Counted from the stretch's first letter, positions 28,463 through 37,395 are shown. The stretch: DNA of 64,000 nt from an uncultured Acetatifactor sp. (GCA_947629645.1 CANREV010000011.1:16316-80315), one strand, 5' to 3'. A program made the numbers and translations. The notes: generated by a model not told the origin, from the letters alone.

Positions 28463-29461
28463 CTACTCTACGATGATCTCATCAAAGCTCTGGGAAGCGT
28501 CTTCGGCAAACCGCTCGGGAAGGGTCAGATTCAGCTTTTCCGCCGCCGCATAATTCACAAACAGGCTGGGCTCGGAAATAACCTCATAATTCATTTCAGA
28601 TGCCTTTGCCTCGCCCTTCAGGACCTTTGCCGCCATCCTGCCCGTCTGTCTGCCCAGTTCATAATACTCCAGTCCCATGGATGCCACACATCCGGCTTTT
28701 ACCTGCTCTACTTCCGAGCCGAACACAGGAATGCCCGCTTTATTCGCCTCGTCCAAAAGCGACTGCAGCGCCGTTACCACCGTGTTGTCCGTAAGGTTCG
28801 TGATACAGTCTGCTTTCGTCACCATATCGGCTGCTGCCAGAGGCACTTCCGAAACGGCGGTTACGCCCGTGGTAACGATCTCAAAACCATAGAGAGGCGC
28901 CATTTCCTGATAGGTTGCTACCGTACTGATGGAATTTGCCTCGCTGGTGGTGTAAATAATACCAATCTTCTTTGCGTCAGGCAGAATCTCCCGGATCATC
29001 TTTAACTGCGCCTCCACTGCCAGCTCATCGGAAGTTCCCGTGATATTGCCCACAGGGCTGCCATCCTCGTTTGCAAGCCCCGCTTCCACAGGATCGGAGA
29101 CCGCCGTATAGATCACGGGGATATCGGTGTTCATGGTAGAATTATAGGCCGCCATAGCCGCGGGCGTTGCAATGGCACAAATCATATCTACTTTCTTTGT
29201 GACAAAATTATCCGCCGTCATAGCCGCCGTAGCCGTATCCGCCTGGGCGTTTACATAATCCACCGTAAGGTTCTCGCCTTCCACGATGCCTTCCTCCGCC
29301 AGTCCTGCCAGAAATCCTTCCCGACAGTTGTCCAGAGAACCATGCACTGCGAACTGGGAAATACCGATCGTGTAGCTGTCCTTACCGCTCTCCCCGCATC
29401 CGGTCAGCGCTGCCGCTGCCATCGCCAAAGCCATCATTGCCGCCAACATTTTCTTTTTCAT
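28463..29461 (-). CDS. ABC substrate-binding lipoprotein (TrpX-like)
   Basis: The 332-residue protein has a lipoprotein signal (LAMAAAALTGCGES) and a PF04392-type fold, with YTIGISQFAVHGSLDNCREGFLAGL, YVNAQADTATAAMTADNFV and GIIYTTSEANS. This family binds tryptophan or other amino acids and, in some members, purines or sugars. The upstream T-box supports an amino-acid substrate. GAGGAAGAG precedes the ATG. Confidence 0.9.
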   Translation of the reverse strand: MKKKMLAAMMALAMAAAALTGCGESGKDSYTIGISQFAVHGSLDNCREGFLAGLAEEGIVEGENLTVDYVNAQADTATAAMTADNFVTKKVDMICAIATPAAMAAYNSTMNTDIPVIYTAVSDPVEAGLANEDGSPVGNITGTSDELAVEAQLKMIREILPDAKKIGIIYTTSEANSISTVATYQEMAPLYGFEIVTTGVTAVSEVPLAAADMVTKADCITNLTDNTVVTALQSLLDEANKAGIPVFGSEVEQVKAGCVASMGLEYYELGRQTGRMAAKVLKGEAKASEMNYEVISEPSLFVNYAAAEKLNLTLPERFAEDASQSFDEIIVE

Positions 29462-29517
29462 AATCTCTTCCTCATTTCTGCGTTCTTAGCGCTGATTTTG
29501 TCCCACAGTAATACAAA

Positions 29518-29785
29518 AACGCCCCAAACGCACAAAGCTGCGCATTTGAGACGCCGATCAACGATCACCGCGGTACCACTCAAATTGACTGTAAAGTCCG
29601 CTTTCCCCGAATACTTTCATATCCGCCGGCTTGATAACGGGTCCGGTTCCCGCCGACTCCTACTCCATCCTTTCAGGCCGGCCTCAAAAGCCCATTCGGC
29701 AAAAGTTCCTATACCGCCTTCCCACCATCGGCGGCTCTCTGTCATAATCCCTTAAGCTTACTACTCTTTCTCACAGGTTTACAAA
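29518..29785 (-). ncRNA. T-box leader, probable tryptophan specifier
   Basis: Minus-strand leader of the ABC transporter. It has AGAGAG and a GC-rich stem I head (CCGCC...GGCGG), the antiterminator core GTGGTACCGCGG near 29567-29580, and a strong terminator (about 29518-29552) with a T tail. The likely specifier follows the conserved GAA: CCGAAUGGGCUUU, giving UGG (Trp). An alternative offset reads GGG. The transporter family favours Trp. It fills the gap before the operon. Confidence 0.85.
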
Positions 29786-29787
29786 AA

Positions 29788-29815
29788 AGATAATCCATTT
29801 TAGGATTTTTGTCAA
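29788..29815 (-). promoter_or_regulatory. Promoter of the T-box operon
   Basis: TTGACA (29810-29815) and TTATCT (29788-29793) are 16 bases apart on the minus strand, just upstream of the T-box. Confidence 0.6.
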
Positions 29816-29856
29816 TAGTCAAATTTTCCCCCGGTGCGGCAGACGGTAGTAACATT

Positions 29857-30375
29857 TTACCCCTGCGGCGGCTTTTCCTGTAAACGGCAGCGCTGCCCAT
29901 AGGCCCAATATTTGTTCAGCACAAAGTTCATGGGCACGGTGATCAGCAGATTGATCCCCGCCGCCAGCACGCTTCCCAAAAACGTTTCGTCAAATTTTTC
30001 CCAGCCCCTTTCGGCGAACCACTGCGCGAAAGGCTTCATCCACCTGCTGATATCCAGAATATCGATCCAGAAGACAAGCAGAGCGGCATTCACCAGATAT
30101 CCCCAAAAATATGCCAGATACGTCTTAAGAAGCATTTTCCACCATACCCGCGGGACACTGCTCTCCCGAAAAACATATCGGCTGCTCCAGTAATACGCGT
30201 TCAGCACGCTCAGGGAAAAGCCGATGAATCCGGCCGGAAGGTAGTGCATTCTGGAAAAGACCAGAATCGTATAAACGACCTCGCTGATCAGCGTGTTAGA
30301 TACGCCTACCATGGCAAATTTGATAAACTGCCATAAGCCTTCGCGCTGACCGTGTTCTTTTTCCCGCATACTCAT
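29857..30375 (-). CDS. GtrA-family flippase
   Basis: The 172-residue protein has four membrane helices and the GtrA opening QFIKFAMVGVSNTLISEVVY. GtrA proteins flip undecaprenyl-phosphate-linked sugars across the membrane in three-component glycosylation systems. It follows the GT2 and GT-C genes of the same cassette. The start at 30375 has GGGGAG nine bases upstream, but it lies inside a 44-bp repeat, and a further ATG at 30414 would add a repeat-encoded, highly charged N-terminus. Confidence 0.85.
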   Translation of the reverse strand: MSMREKEHGQREGLWQFIKFAMVGVSNTLISEVVYTILVFSRMHYLPAGFIGFSLSVLNAYYWSSRYVFRESSVPRVWWKMLLKTYLAYFWGYLVNAALLVFWIDILDISRWMKPFAQWFAERGWEKFDETFLGSVLAAGINLLITVPMNFVLNKYWAYGQRCRLQEKPPQG

Positions 30376-30490
30376 ACTTTCTTCTCCCCGCAGCTTATGC
30401 TCTTTCTTCCGCATACCTGTACTCTCTTTCCCCGCAGCTTATGCTCTTTCTTCCACACGCCTGTACTCTCTTTCCCCACGCGCAGACATA
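30363..30490. repeat. 44-bp tandem repeat at the start of the GtrA gene
   Basis: CAGCTTATGCTCTTTCTTCC recurs at 30391 and 30435 (period 44), with partial copies on both flanks. It covers the start region of the GtrA gene and the gap to the GT-C gene. It offers in-frame and out-of-frame ATG codons with ribosome-binding-like GGGGAG. Confidence 0.88.
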
Positions 30491-30523
30491 TTCTTCTTTG
30501 TCCCTCCCGGTCCCCAACGCTTC

Positions 30524-32281
30524 TCACGGTTTGCGGAAATAGTACCGCACATACGCTCCGTCCACCACTCTGTCATACGGAAAATCATTTTCAATGTACC
30601 GCATGATCCAGCTGTCCTCTCTCTCGATCAGCTGCCCGTACCAGCAATCCACCACGATCACATCGGGCTGTTTTTCAGGATACAGATCCCAGTACGTAAG
30701 CAGCCTCTCATCATAACTTGTAGGATCCACAATAGAGTAATGGCAGATCTGACAGTTTCGGAACAGATAAGGCGATGTGCCCGCCGTCCCCGCCATATTG
30801 GTGACAATCAGACAGCGCGCCCCCTCCTCCACATACTGTTCAAATTCCTCATAGGTACTGTTGGTGATATACGCCTGCATATAATTTGTAATAATACCCG
30901 CCGCCGGACCCTCTTTGATGATCCCTCGCACACCCAGTATGGAATTGGTTTCCGTCTTTCCCGCCCGCAGCGTAAATCCTTTGCCAAAGACCGACACGAC
31001 TGCCAGGCTGATCAGCAGGATGCGGATCCACACTTTGCTGTTTTCCCCCTGTTCCCGTTCCAATCCGTAGATCAACACTAGGACGGCAAACAGCGCGCCC
31101 AGCATTCCGTGGGGAATAGCGTACCACGCGCCAAGATCGCTCATATAGACGACTGCTGCAATACTGAGCGCGGATCCCGCCAGACCCGGAAACAGCACGC
31201 TTTTTCTCCCATCCGCCAGATGCCAGACCATTCCTGCCGCCAGCATCAGGACCAGCAGATGTATCATGGGTTCCTCGTATCCCTTTTTCAACACCACCCA
31301 GTAGTATACCTGGACCGCCTCGGCAGCCAGCGCCAACAGCACCGCCAGGATAGAAAGATTCCGGCGCCTTTCCCGCCCTTTGCGCTTTAAGGCCCATCCG
31401 TACAAAATCCAGGCGGCTGCTCCGCCCGCCAGGATCAGCGCCATAGGCAGGATCAGCATGCGCACGCTGTTTATCAGAGACGTTGTCTTTGAATCCGCGG
31501 TAAGGGATACCTCATGGGTAGGATCAAAAGACAATATATACCCCACATTGCGAAGAAACGTTTCCGGCGTCACATGATACATCACATATCCCAGCCAGAT
31601 CAGCGCGCTCACCCCGCACACCCCCGCAAAGATCAGACAATCCCGCAAAGCCCGCTTCCCGCGGCCTGATTGAAAAAAGATACAAAGCAGGAAAAAAGGA
31701 AACAGGATCAGACAGGAGGGATAGGAAAGCACCTCAAACGCCATACCCGTTCCGGCCAGTACCAGCCAGAGCCAGCGTTTCTCTCCCTCCGGTTTCCCAT
31801 AATAACGGATCAGGGCAAGCGTGATTACCGTGAAGAACCACACCTGAAGGTTGGAAAATTCAGGGATCTGGATGATCTTCGGCGAAATATTAAAATAGGC
31901 AAGTCCCAAAAAGAAAGCATATTCCCTGTGGGTATAATCCGCCATCACCCGATAGAGCCACCAGCTTAAAAGAATCTGTATTCCCGTGGTACAGACGCGC
32001 AGAAAAAGCACCACACCTGTAGTGCCCCCCGTAACGGCCTGAAAGATCCTCATCAGCCATACGCAGGCGAAAGCGGACGTCTGATGGGGTTCCCACATTG
32101 CCCCGAACAGATCGTCTCCCGTCAGACGCCGGTAAGCCATCACCACCTGATATTCCTCGTCCAGCGTATAATCTACGAAGATCACCTTGAGAGCCGCCAT
32201 CGCGCTTGCTGCAAACAGCAAAATCTCCAGCAGTCTGAACCACCGGCATTTTGCGCTATTTTTTACTACTTTCCTGCCCAT
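30524..32281 (-). CDS. GT-C-type membrane glycosyltransferase
   Basis: The 585-residue protein has about 11-13 membrane helices with an extracytoplasmic acidic motif near the N-terminus (VDYTLDEEYQVVMAYR), typical of GT39/GT-C transferases that use lipid-phosphate sugars. A C-terminal domain (YDERLLTYWDLYPEKQPDV) is extracytoplasmic. ATG 32281 is chosen because GAGGAG lies upstream; it overlaps the GT2 gene by 26 bases. It is the likely acceptor-transfer step of the cassette. Confidence 0.82.
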   Translation of the reverse strand: MGRKVVKNSAKCRWFRLLEILLFAASAMAALKVIFVDYTLDEEYQVVMAYRRLTGDDLFGAMWEPHQTSAFACVWLMRIFQAVTGGTTGVVLFLRVCTTGIQILLSWWLYRVMADYTHREYAFFLGLAYFNISPKIIQIPEFSNLQVWFFTVITLALIRYYGKPEGEKRWLWLVLAGTGMAFEVLSYPSCLILFPFFLLCIFFQSGRGKRALRDCLIFAGVCGVSALIWLGYVMYHVTPETFLRNVGYILSFDPTHEVSLTADSKTTSLINSVRMLILPMALILAGGAAAWILYGWALKRKGRERRRNLSILAVLLALAAEAVQVYYWVVLKKGYEEPMIHLLVLMLAAGMVWHLADGRKSVLFPGLAGSALSIAAVVYMSDLGAWYAIPHGMLGALFAVLVLIYGLEREQGENSKVWIRILLISLAVVSVFGKGFTLRAGKTETNSILGVRGIIKEGPAAGIITNYMQAYITNSTYEEFEQYVEEGARCLIVTNMAGTAGTSPYLFRNCQICHYSIVDPTSYDERLLTYWDLYPEKQPDVIVVDCWYGQLIEREDSWIMRYIENDFPYDRVVDGAYVRYYFRKP

Positions 32282-33203
32282 CCGGTACTCTCTCCTCGTC
32301 AATGATAAAAGGCGGCCTTGCGCGGGAGGCGTCAAGCGTCCTCCACAGATATTCTCCCAAAATCCCCAGCATGGACAAAATCAATCCGGAGGATAACAGG
32401 ATCACGCACATCAGGGAGGCCCAGCCGATGATCGGCACACCCTTTGTAAAATATTCCACCAGCACGCTGACCAGAAGCGCCAGTGAAAACAGGTCAAACA
32501 GTACGCCGATATAAGTCATCAGGCGGATCGGAACATAAGAAAAACTCATCATGGAATCCATCACAAGCTTAAATTTCTTGGCGAACGTCCAGCGGGATTT
32601 CCCCTTCTCCCGGTCCTTTCTGTCAAAATACACTTTATCCGTCTGAAAACCAGCCCACAAAACCTGAAGCGTCAGGCTGGAATTTTTCTCCTGCATCCGT
32701 TCCAGAACCCCGATGACTTTCCGGTCGATCAGGTAACAGTCACAGCCGCCCGCCGGCATGTTTTTATTGACGAAACGGCGCACCATGGCGTAATACATAT
32801 TGGCGAAAAAGACTTTCACACGATTCTCGTCCCTGGAACGGCGAACCGCCAGAACAACCTTATTTCCTTTTTTCCAGCTGTCGTACATCTCCAGGATCAG
32901 CAATGAATCCTCCTGCAGATCCGCCTGTTTCGTCACCGCGCAATCCCCCGTGCAGACGCTGAGCCCCGCAAGCAGCGCCGCATGTTCCCCGAAATTGCGG
33001 GACAGTTTTACCAGATGCACCCTGCCGTCCAACGCTTTGATCTCATTCAGGATCTCCCAGGAACGGTCTTTCGAGCCATCGTCCACAAAGACCAGTTCAT
33101 ATTCTCCGATCCGTCCCAGAATCTTTTCTTTCATGTCCTGATAGAGATCCATGAGAGTATCCTCGTTATAGTAAACCGGAACCACAATCGATATTTTGCT
33201 CAC
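32256..33203 (-). CDS. Family 2 glycosyltransferase, Und-P sugar synthase (GtrB-like)
   Basis: The 315-residue protein opens with SKISIVVPVYYNEDTL and has the DDGSKDRSW, KQADLQ and GCDCYLIDRKV motifs of the GT2/DPM1 group, with two C-terminal membrane helices. It would load a sugar onto undecaprenyl phosphate. The start is GTG at 33203, overlapping the cupin gene stop (GTGA), with GGAGAG before it. Specificity for a 3-amino sugar is inferred from the adjacent genes. Confidence 0.9.
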   Translation of the reverse strand: MSKISIVVPVYYNEDTLMDLYQDMKEKILGRIGEYELVFVDDGSKDRSWEILNEIKALDGRVHLVKLSRNFGEHAALLAGLSVCTGDCAVTKQADLQEDSLLILEMYDSWKKGNKVVLAVRRSRDENRVKVFFANMYYAMVRRFVNKNMPAGGCDCYLIDRKVIGVLERMQEKNSSLTLQVLWAGFQTDKVYFDRKDREKGKSRWTFAKKFKLVMDSMMSFSYVPIRLMTYIGVLFDLFSLALLVSVLVEYFTKGVPIIGWASLMCVILLSSGLILSMLGILGEYLWRTLDASRARPPFIIDEERVPDGQESSKK

Positions 33204-33622
33204 TTTGTCTCTCCTTTGATCTCCCGCAGGTACGTCTCATAATTCCGGATATATTCCCGGTCATCGTAATGTCTGCTCGCCAGCACTAAGAGAATAGAAT
33301 CGGGAGAGAAATCATACATGTCCTTCCAGAGCATGGGCGGCAGATAAAGCCCCATTCCGGGTCTGTCCAGCTCGACCACCGTCTCCTCCGTTCCGTTGTC
33401 GATCCGCACCTTGCTCTTTCCTCCCACATTGACCAGAAGGAACTCCGTCTCACGGTTGGCATGCTGGCCCCTCACCACCTTATCATCGGAGCCGTAGATA
33501 TAGAAAACCCTTTTAATGTCAAAAGGGATATCCATCCCTTCTCCTTCTATGACTATAAGATTACCTCTCTCGTCCCCCAGGTCTTTAAAATATAATATCT
33601 TATACTGATCTTCCAGCTTCAT
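33200..33622 (-). CDS. Sugar 3,4-ketoisomerase (FdtA/QdtA-type cupin)
   Basis: The 140-residue cupin has GNLIVIEGEGMDIPFDIKRVFYIYG, RGQHANRETEFLLVNVGG and the C-terminal YDDREYIRNYETYL, the signature of dTDP-4-keto-6-deoxyglucose 3,4-ketoisomerases. The His in RGQHAN is the expected catalytic residue. It works with the aminotransferase next door. ATG 33622 is preferred because of its GGGAG site. Confidence 0.9.
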   Translation of the reverse strand: MKLEDQYKILYFKDLGDERGNLIVIEGEGMDIPFDIKRVFYIYGSDDKVVRGQHANRETEFLLVNVGGKSKVRIDNGTEETVVELDRPGMGLYLPPMLWKDMYDFSPDSILLVLASRHYDDREYIRNYETYLREIKGETK

Positions 33623-33660
33623 GACCCTACTCCCTGCACTAACCGCGCCGTCCGGTATTT

Positions 33661-34755
33661 TCAGCAAAATTCATTCAGCGCCTCAATCACATATGCCTGT
33701 TCCTCTTGCGTCATCCCGCTATACATCGGTATGGACAGCACCGTATCCGCATAACGCTCTGTAATGGGAAAACTCCCCTTTCCATACCCCAGAGATCTGT
33801 ACGCCTCGGATAAATGGGGCGGTATAGGATAATGTATGATGCTGCCGATCTCCCGCCTGTCCAGATAGTCGATCAGCCTGTCCCGCTCCCCGCAGCGCAC
33901 CACATACTGATGCCATACGCTGTCGGCGTGATCCCGCACCGCGGGCAGGGCAAGCGCGCTGTTTTTCAGTTCGCGCCCGTATCTTTCAGCCAGCCTCCGG
34001 CGTTCTTTCGTAAGCTCTTCCATATGGTTGAGGCGCACCCGCAGAAGCCCCGCCTGCAGTTCGTCCAGCCGCGAATTTGCCCCTACCACTTTATTGTAAT
34101 ACCGTCTCTCACTGCCGTAATTGCGGTACATCCTCATATCCGCCGCTATCTTTTCATCCTCTGTCACGATAGCGCCGCCATCCCCGAATCCTCCCAGATT
34201 TTTGGAAGGATAAAAAGAAAAGCAGCCGATATCGCCGAAGGTTCCCGTCATCTTTCCATCGAAACGCGCACCGTGAGACTGGGCACAGTCCTCCACCAGT
34301 TTCAGGCCGTACTGTCTGCATATCCTTACCACAGGCCCCATGTTGGAAGCCTGTCCATAGAGATGTACCACAAGCACCGCTTTCGTGCGGGCCGTGATCT
34401 TACTCTCAATCCGCTCCGCGTCCAGATTAAAATATTCATCCGGTTCCACAAATATAGGGGTCGCGCCATTGATGGTGATCCCCATGACGCTGGCGATATA
34501 AGTGTTGGCCTGCACGATCACCTCGTCACCCGCCCCGATGCCCAGCACACGAAAGGCCAGCCAGAGAGCGTCCAGTCCGCTGGCAAGTCCCACGCAGAAG
34601 CGACTCCCTGTATAGGCGGCAAATTCTTTTTCAAAAGCCTCTACTTCCGGCCCCAGAACATATCTGCCGGAACGCAGTACTGCCAAAGCTTTCGCCTCAA
34701 ATTCCTCCTGATATTTCAAAAACCCTCTGTCCAAACGGTTCGGCATGATCCGCAT
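33661..34755 (-). CDS. DegT/DnrJ/EryC1-family sugar aminotransferase (FdtB-like)
   Basis: The 364-residue PLP enzyme has GLASGLDALWLAFR, the Lys-bearing block SFYPSKNLGGFGDGGAI (Lys as Schiff base), ANTYIASVMGI and the C-terminal SIPMYSGMTQEE. This matches sugar 3-aminotransferases that make dTDP-3-amino-3,6-dideoxyhexoses. It is the first gene of the cassette. No rmlA/rmlB or acetyltransferase is in the window, so these must come from elsewhere. Confidence 0.92.
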   Translation of the reverse strand: MRIMPNRLDRGFLKYQEEFEAKALAVLRSGRYVLGPEVEAFEKEFAAYTGSRFCVGLASGLDALWLAFRVLGIGAGDEVIVQANTYIASVMGITINGATPIFVEPDEYFNLDAERIESKITARTKAVLVVHLYGQASNMGPVVRICRQYGLKLVEDCAQSHGARFDGKMTGTFGDIGCFSFYPSKNLGGFGDGGAIVTEDEKIAADMRMYRNYGSERRYYNKVVGANSRLDELQAGLLRVRLNHMEELTKERRRLAERYGRELKNSALALPAVRDHADSVWHQYVVRCGERDRLIDYLDRREIGSIIHYPIPPHLSEAYRSLGYGKGSFPITERYADTVLSIPMYSGMTQEEQAYVIEALNEFC

Positions 34756-34939
34756 ATCCCATGGTCCTCTTTTCCCTTATAAAGGTGTCTGATACAGGAA
34801 AATTATACTAGAAAAAGACGTGAATAGCAATGACGAAAATACAGAACCAGAAAAACCACCCCTCAGCATTGGCGCCTCCTGTCAGGGAACGCTCCAATAC
34901 AGCGGGATGGTCCGCAAAACCTCGTCATGACTCTTTTCT

Positions 34940-35290
34940 CTACATCAGATAGATGGGAAGCTCCTGCCCGATACCATACCTGTTGGCATCTTCCTCCACA
35001 CCTCTTTTTGCCGCTTTTTTCTCTGAAGTCTCCGAAGCGGCTTTTGGGGCAGTTTTACCGGACGTTTCCTTTTTAGCGGACGTTCCCTTTTTGGCGGCCG
35101 CTTTTTTCAGTTTGCCGCTCTCTGCAGAACCGGCCTGTTTGGTCTCAGCGGCCATCTGATCCTCCGACATGCTTTCTGCCGTTGTTCCTGCAGCCTGATC
35201 CTTCGCTTTGCCGCCCGCCGCCTTACCTTGCGCTGTTTTTCCCTGAGCCGCTTTCGCCGCTCTCTTGATACTACCTGCTCCTACGGACAT
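34940..35290 (-). CDS. Lys/Ala-rich low-complexity partner of the ParA ATPase
   Basis: The 116-residue product is highly charged and probably disordered (AAKAAQGKTAQGKAAGGKAK, AAAKKGTSAKKETSGK). It ends in an ordered-looking tail (RYGIGQELPIYLM). Its start overlaps the ParA gene by 20 bases, so the two are translationally coupled. I do not know a named family. Charge and position suggest a DNA- or cargo-binding adaptor for ParA. By position it may act on the microcompartment encoded upstream. Confidence 0.7.
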   Translation of the reverse strand: MSVGAGSIKRAAKAAQGKTAQGKAAGGKAKDQAAGTTAESMSEDQMAAETKQAGSAESGKLKKAAAKKGTSAKKETSGKTAPKAASETSEKKAAKRGVEEDANRYGIGQELPIYLM

Positions 35291-36071
35291 TTTTCTCTAC
35301 CTCCTTTGCAAGCGCCAGATACTCTCCGGCGCTTCTTGCGCTCTTTTTGTATACCATCACGGGCCTGCTGTTATCCTGCGCCCATTCGATCTCGCTGTCC
35401 ACGCGGATTACGGTGTCAAACACCGTCACATCCTCAAACTCGCCCAGAACCTCCAGCGTCTGCTTCCCATAATTTTTTCTGGCGTCCATCTTAGTGATCA
35501 CCACGCCTAAAAGCTTCAGTGAAGGCGCGATTTTTCTAACATTTTCCAAAAATTCAAACATATTCGCCAGACCGAACAGCCCCCAGGGACTGGCTTCCAC
35601 GGGAAGGATCACAAAATCCGATGCGCAGAGGATATTCGTGACCCAGCCCCCCAAAGTGGGCGGCGCATCGATGAGAATGTAGTCATATTTCCCGTTTTCT
35701 TTGATTTTTTCCAATCCGTTAGAGAGAATCGTCTCTCTCTGCCGCTTGGCGAAGAGCTCGTATTCGATGCCGCTCATCAAAGTGGAGGAAGGTATCAGAT
35801 CCAGATTCTCATAGGGCGTGTGCACCACATATCCGGTCAGATCTTCCTCCTGTCGTATAGCGTGATAAAGGTTATTTTCCCCCGCGGCAAACTCAAGCAC
35901 CTGTTCTTCCGGACAAAAAGACAGGGAAAGATTCATCTGCATATCGCCATCGATCAGCAGCACTTTCTTTCCCAGCGTGGAAAGCGAATATCCCACATTT
36001 GCACAGGTAGTAGTCTTTCCGCTGCCGCCTTTATTATTCGCAAAGGCTATTGTCTTCGTCTGTTTTGCCAT
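35271..36071 (-). CDS. ParA-family ATPase at the end of the microcompartment operon
   Basis: The 266-residue ATPase has the deviant Walker A ANNKGGSGKTTT near residue 12, a switch I/II region (LLIDGDMQMNLSLS, YILIDAPPTLGG) and a DFVILPVEASPWGLFG motif. ParA proteins form ATP-dependent gradients on the nucleoid that position plasmids, chromosome origins or protein cargo. Here no parB or chromosome origin genes are near. It overlaps the 3' end of the DeoR gene by 38 bases and is followed by a small Lys-rich coupled gene. ATG 36071 is preferred; an ATG at 36098 is possible. Confidence 0.9.
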   Translation of the reverse strand: MAKQTKTIAFANNKGGSGKTTTCANVGYSLSTLGKKVLLIDGDMQMNLSLSFCPEEQVLEFAAGENNLYHAIRQEEDLTGYVVHTPYENLDLIPSSTLMSGIEYELFAKRQRETILSNGLEKIKENGKYDYILIDAPPTLGGWVTNILCASDFVILPVEASPWGLFGLANMFEFLENVRKIAPSLKLLGVVITKMDARKNYGKQTLEVLGEFEDVTVFDTVIRVDSEIEWAQDNSRPVMVYKKSARSAGEYLALAKEVEKNVRRSR

Positions 36072-36825
36072 AGAGACACTCGATTCCTTTCTCCGCAAAA
36101 TAATTCATCCATTCTTCCGAAGGGCGGATATCCGTCACTACCATGTCGATCGCCGACAGTTCACAGATCCGCGAGAAAGCCACATTGTCAAACTTTGTAT
36201 AATCCACAGCCAGAATGCGCTTTTTTGCGCACTTTAGCATTGTCTGTTTCACCTGGGAAAACATTTCGTTGGCATCTGTGATCCCCTTTTTCATATCGAT
36301 CCCCTTACAGGAGAGAATCACCTTATCCGCATGGAAAGAGCTGACCCCTTCCATGGCTTTCGGTCCCACCAGAGCCAGATAATTTTCCCGCAGGGTTCCT
36401 CCTGTGGAAATAATATCCCAGCCATTCACATCCGCCAGTTCCACCAAAACTTCTATGGAATTGGTGATGACTGTCAACCGTTTGCGAACCTTCAGCGCCT
36501 TTACGATAGAGACCGCCGTGGTGCTGGGATCCACGATGATATGCTCCCCCTCCCGGATCAGGCCCGCCACCAGTTCCGCAATCACCTGCTTTCCCCGCAT
36601 ATTCCGCTTTTTGCGGACATTGAAAGGCATATCGATGCTGGTATTCTCATTCAGAATAGCGCCCCCATAGCTCTTAGTGGCAAGACCTTCCCTGTCAAGC
36701 TTATCCAGATCCCTCCGGATGGTTTCTTCGGAAACCTCAAAGAGTGCACTCAGTTCACTGACAACTACCTTTTTTTCATCCTGCAGCTTTTCCAAGATCA
36801 TATTTCTTCGTTCAACTGCCAGCAC
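36034..36825 (-). CDS. DeoR-family transcriptional regulator of the microcompartment operon
   Basis: The 263-residue protein has a DeoR helix-turn-helix at residues 6-57 (VSELSALFEVSEETIRRDLDKLDREGL) and the C-terminal sugar-sensing domain with IIVDPSTTAVSIVKAL. The inducer is probably a phosphorylated sugar such as fuculose- or rhamnulose-phosphate. The start is GTG 36825; the GTG at 36834 overlies the GGGGG binding site. CAACAAAAC boxes at the two operon promoters are candidate operators. Confidence 0.9.
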   Translation of the reverse strand: MLAVERRNMILEKLQDEKKVVVSELSALFEVSEETIRRDLDKLDREGLATKSYGGAILNENTSIDMPFNVRKKRNMRGKQVIAELVAGLIREGEHIIVDPSTTAVSIVKALKVRKRLTVITNSIEVLVELADVNGWDIISTGGTLRENYLALVGPKAMEGVSSFHADKVILSCKGIDMKKGITDANEMFSQVKQTMLKCAKKRILAVDYTKFDNVAFSRICELSAIDMVVTDIRPSEEWMNYFAEKGIECLYGKTDEDNSLCE

Positions 36826-36839
36826 TTTGTGCACCCCCT

Positions 36840-37388
36840 TTATAAGATCGACTTAATGATCTGCTCATCGGGATGGGCGATAACGGTGGAATCCAGATAC
36901 ATGCCGCTCTCCGCCACAGCCGCCTTGGCTCTGGCAATGGCCGCGTCTACCGCCGAAACCTCCCCGCACAAATACACATAAGATTTGCCGCACATTCCCT
37001 TTGCAATGCGCAGTTCGATCAATTCCACCTCGGAAGTCTTTGCAGCCACATCTGCAGCCACGATAATGGAAGACGCGTCAAATGTCTCCAAAACGCCCAG
37101 GGAGCTCACGTTCTCAATATGGGTAGTCCCGTATATGGCGGGGAAAATCCCCTCATCCGGATTTCCCAGCACAAAACTGTCGATCAGCTGCTCCCCATAC
37201 TGCACCTTAGCCGTTGCTACCGCCGCGTCCACGGCGCTGAGATCTCCGGTGATCAGCGCTATGTATTTTCCGGGGCAGACCACCTGCGCTTCGATCAACT
37301 CTACCGCCGCAGTTTTTACCATGGCATCCGCCGCAGTAACGCCTGTAGAAACCGTCTTAAATTCTATCATTCCCAATGCTCTGCTCAT
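36840..37388 (-). CDS. pduT: BMC-T shell protein with Fe-S site (PduT-like)
   Basis: The 182-residue protein contains two tandem BMC domains, ALGMIEFKTVSTGVTAADAM and then SLGVLETFDASSIIVAADV. Cys38 lies in VVCPGKY, the position that binds the trimer-axis [4Fe-4S] cluster in PduT. PduT relays electrons across the shell to PduS. It precedes the DeoR gene by 14 bases and follows pduS by 7. Confidence 0.93.
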   Translation of the reverse strand: MSRALGMIEFKTVSTGVTAADAMVKTAAVELIEAQVVCPGKYIALITGDLSAVDAAVATAKVQYGEQLIDSFVLGNPDEGIFPAIYGTTHIENVSSLGVLETFDASSIIVAADVAAKTSEVELIELRIAKGMCGKSYVYLCGEVSAVDAAIARAKAAVAESGMYLDSTVIAHPDEQIIKSIL

Positions 37389-37395
37389 GGTCCGC

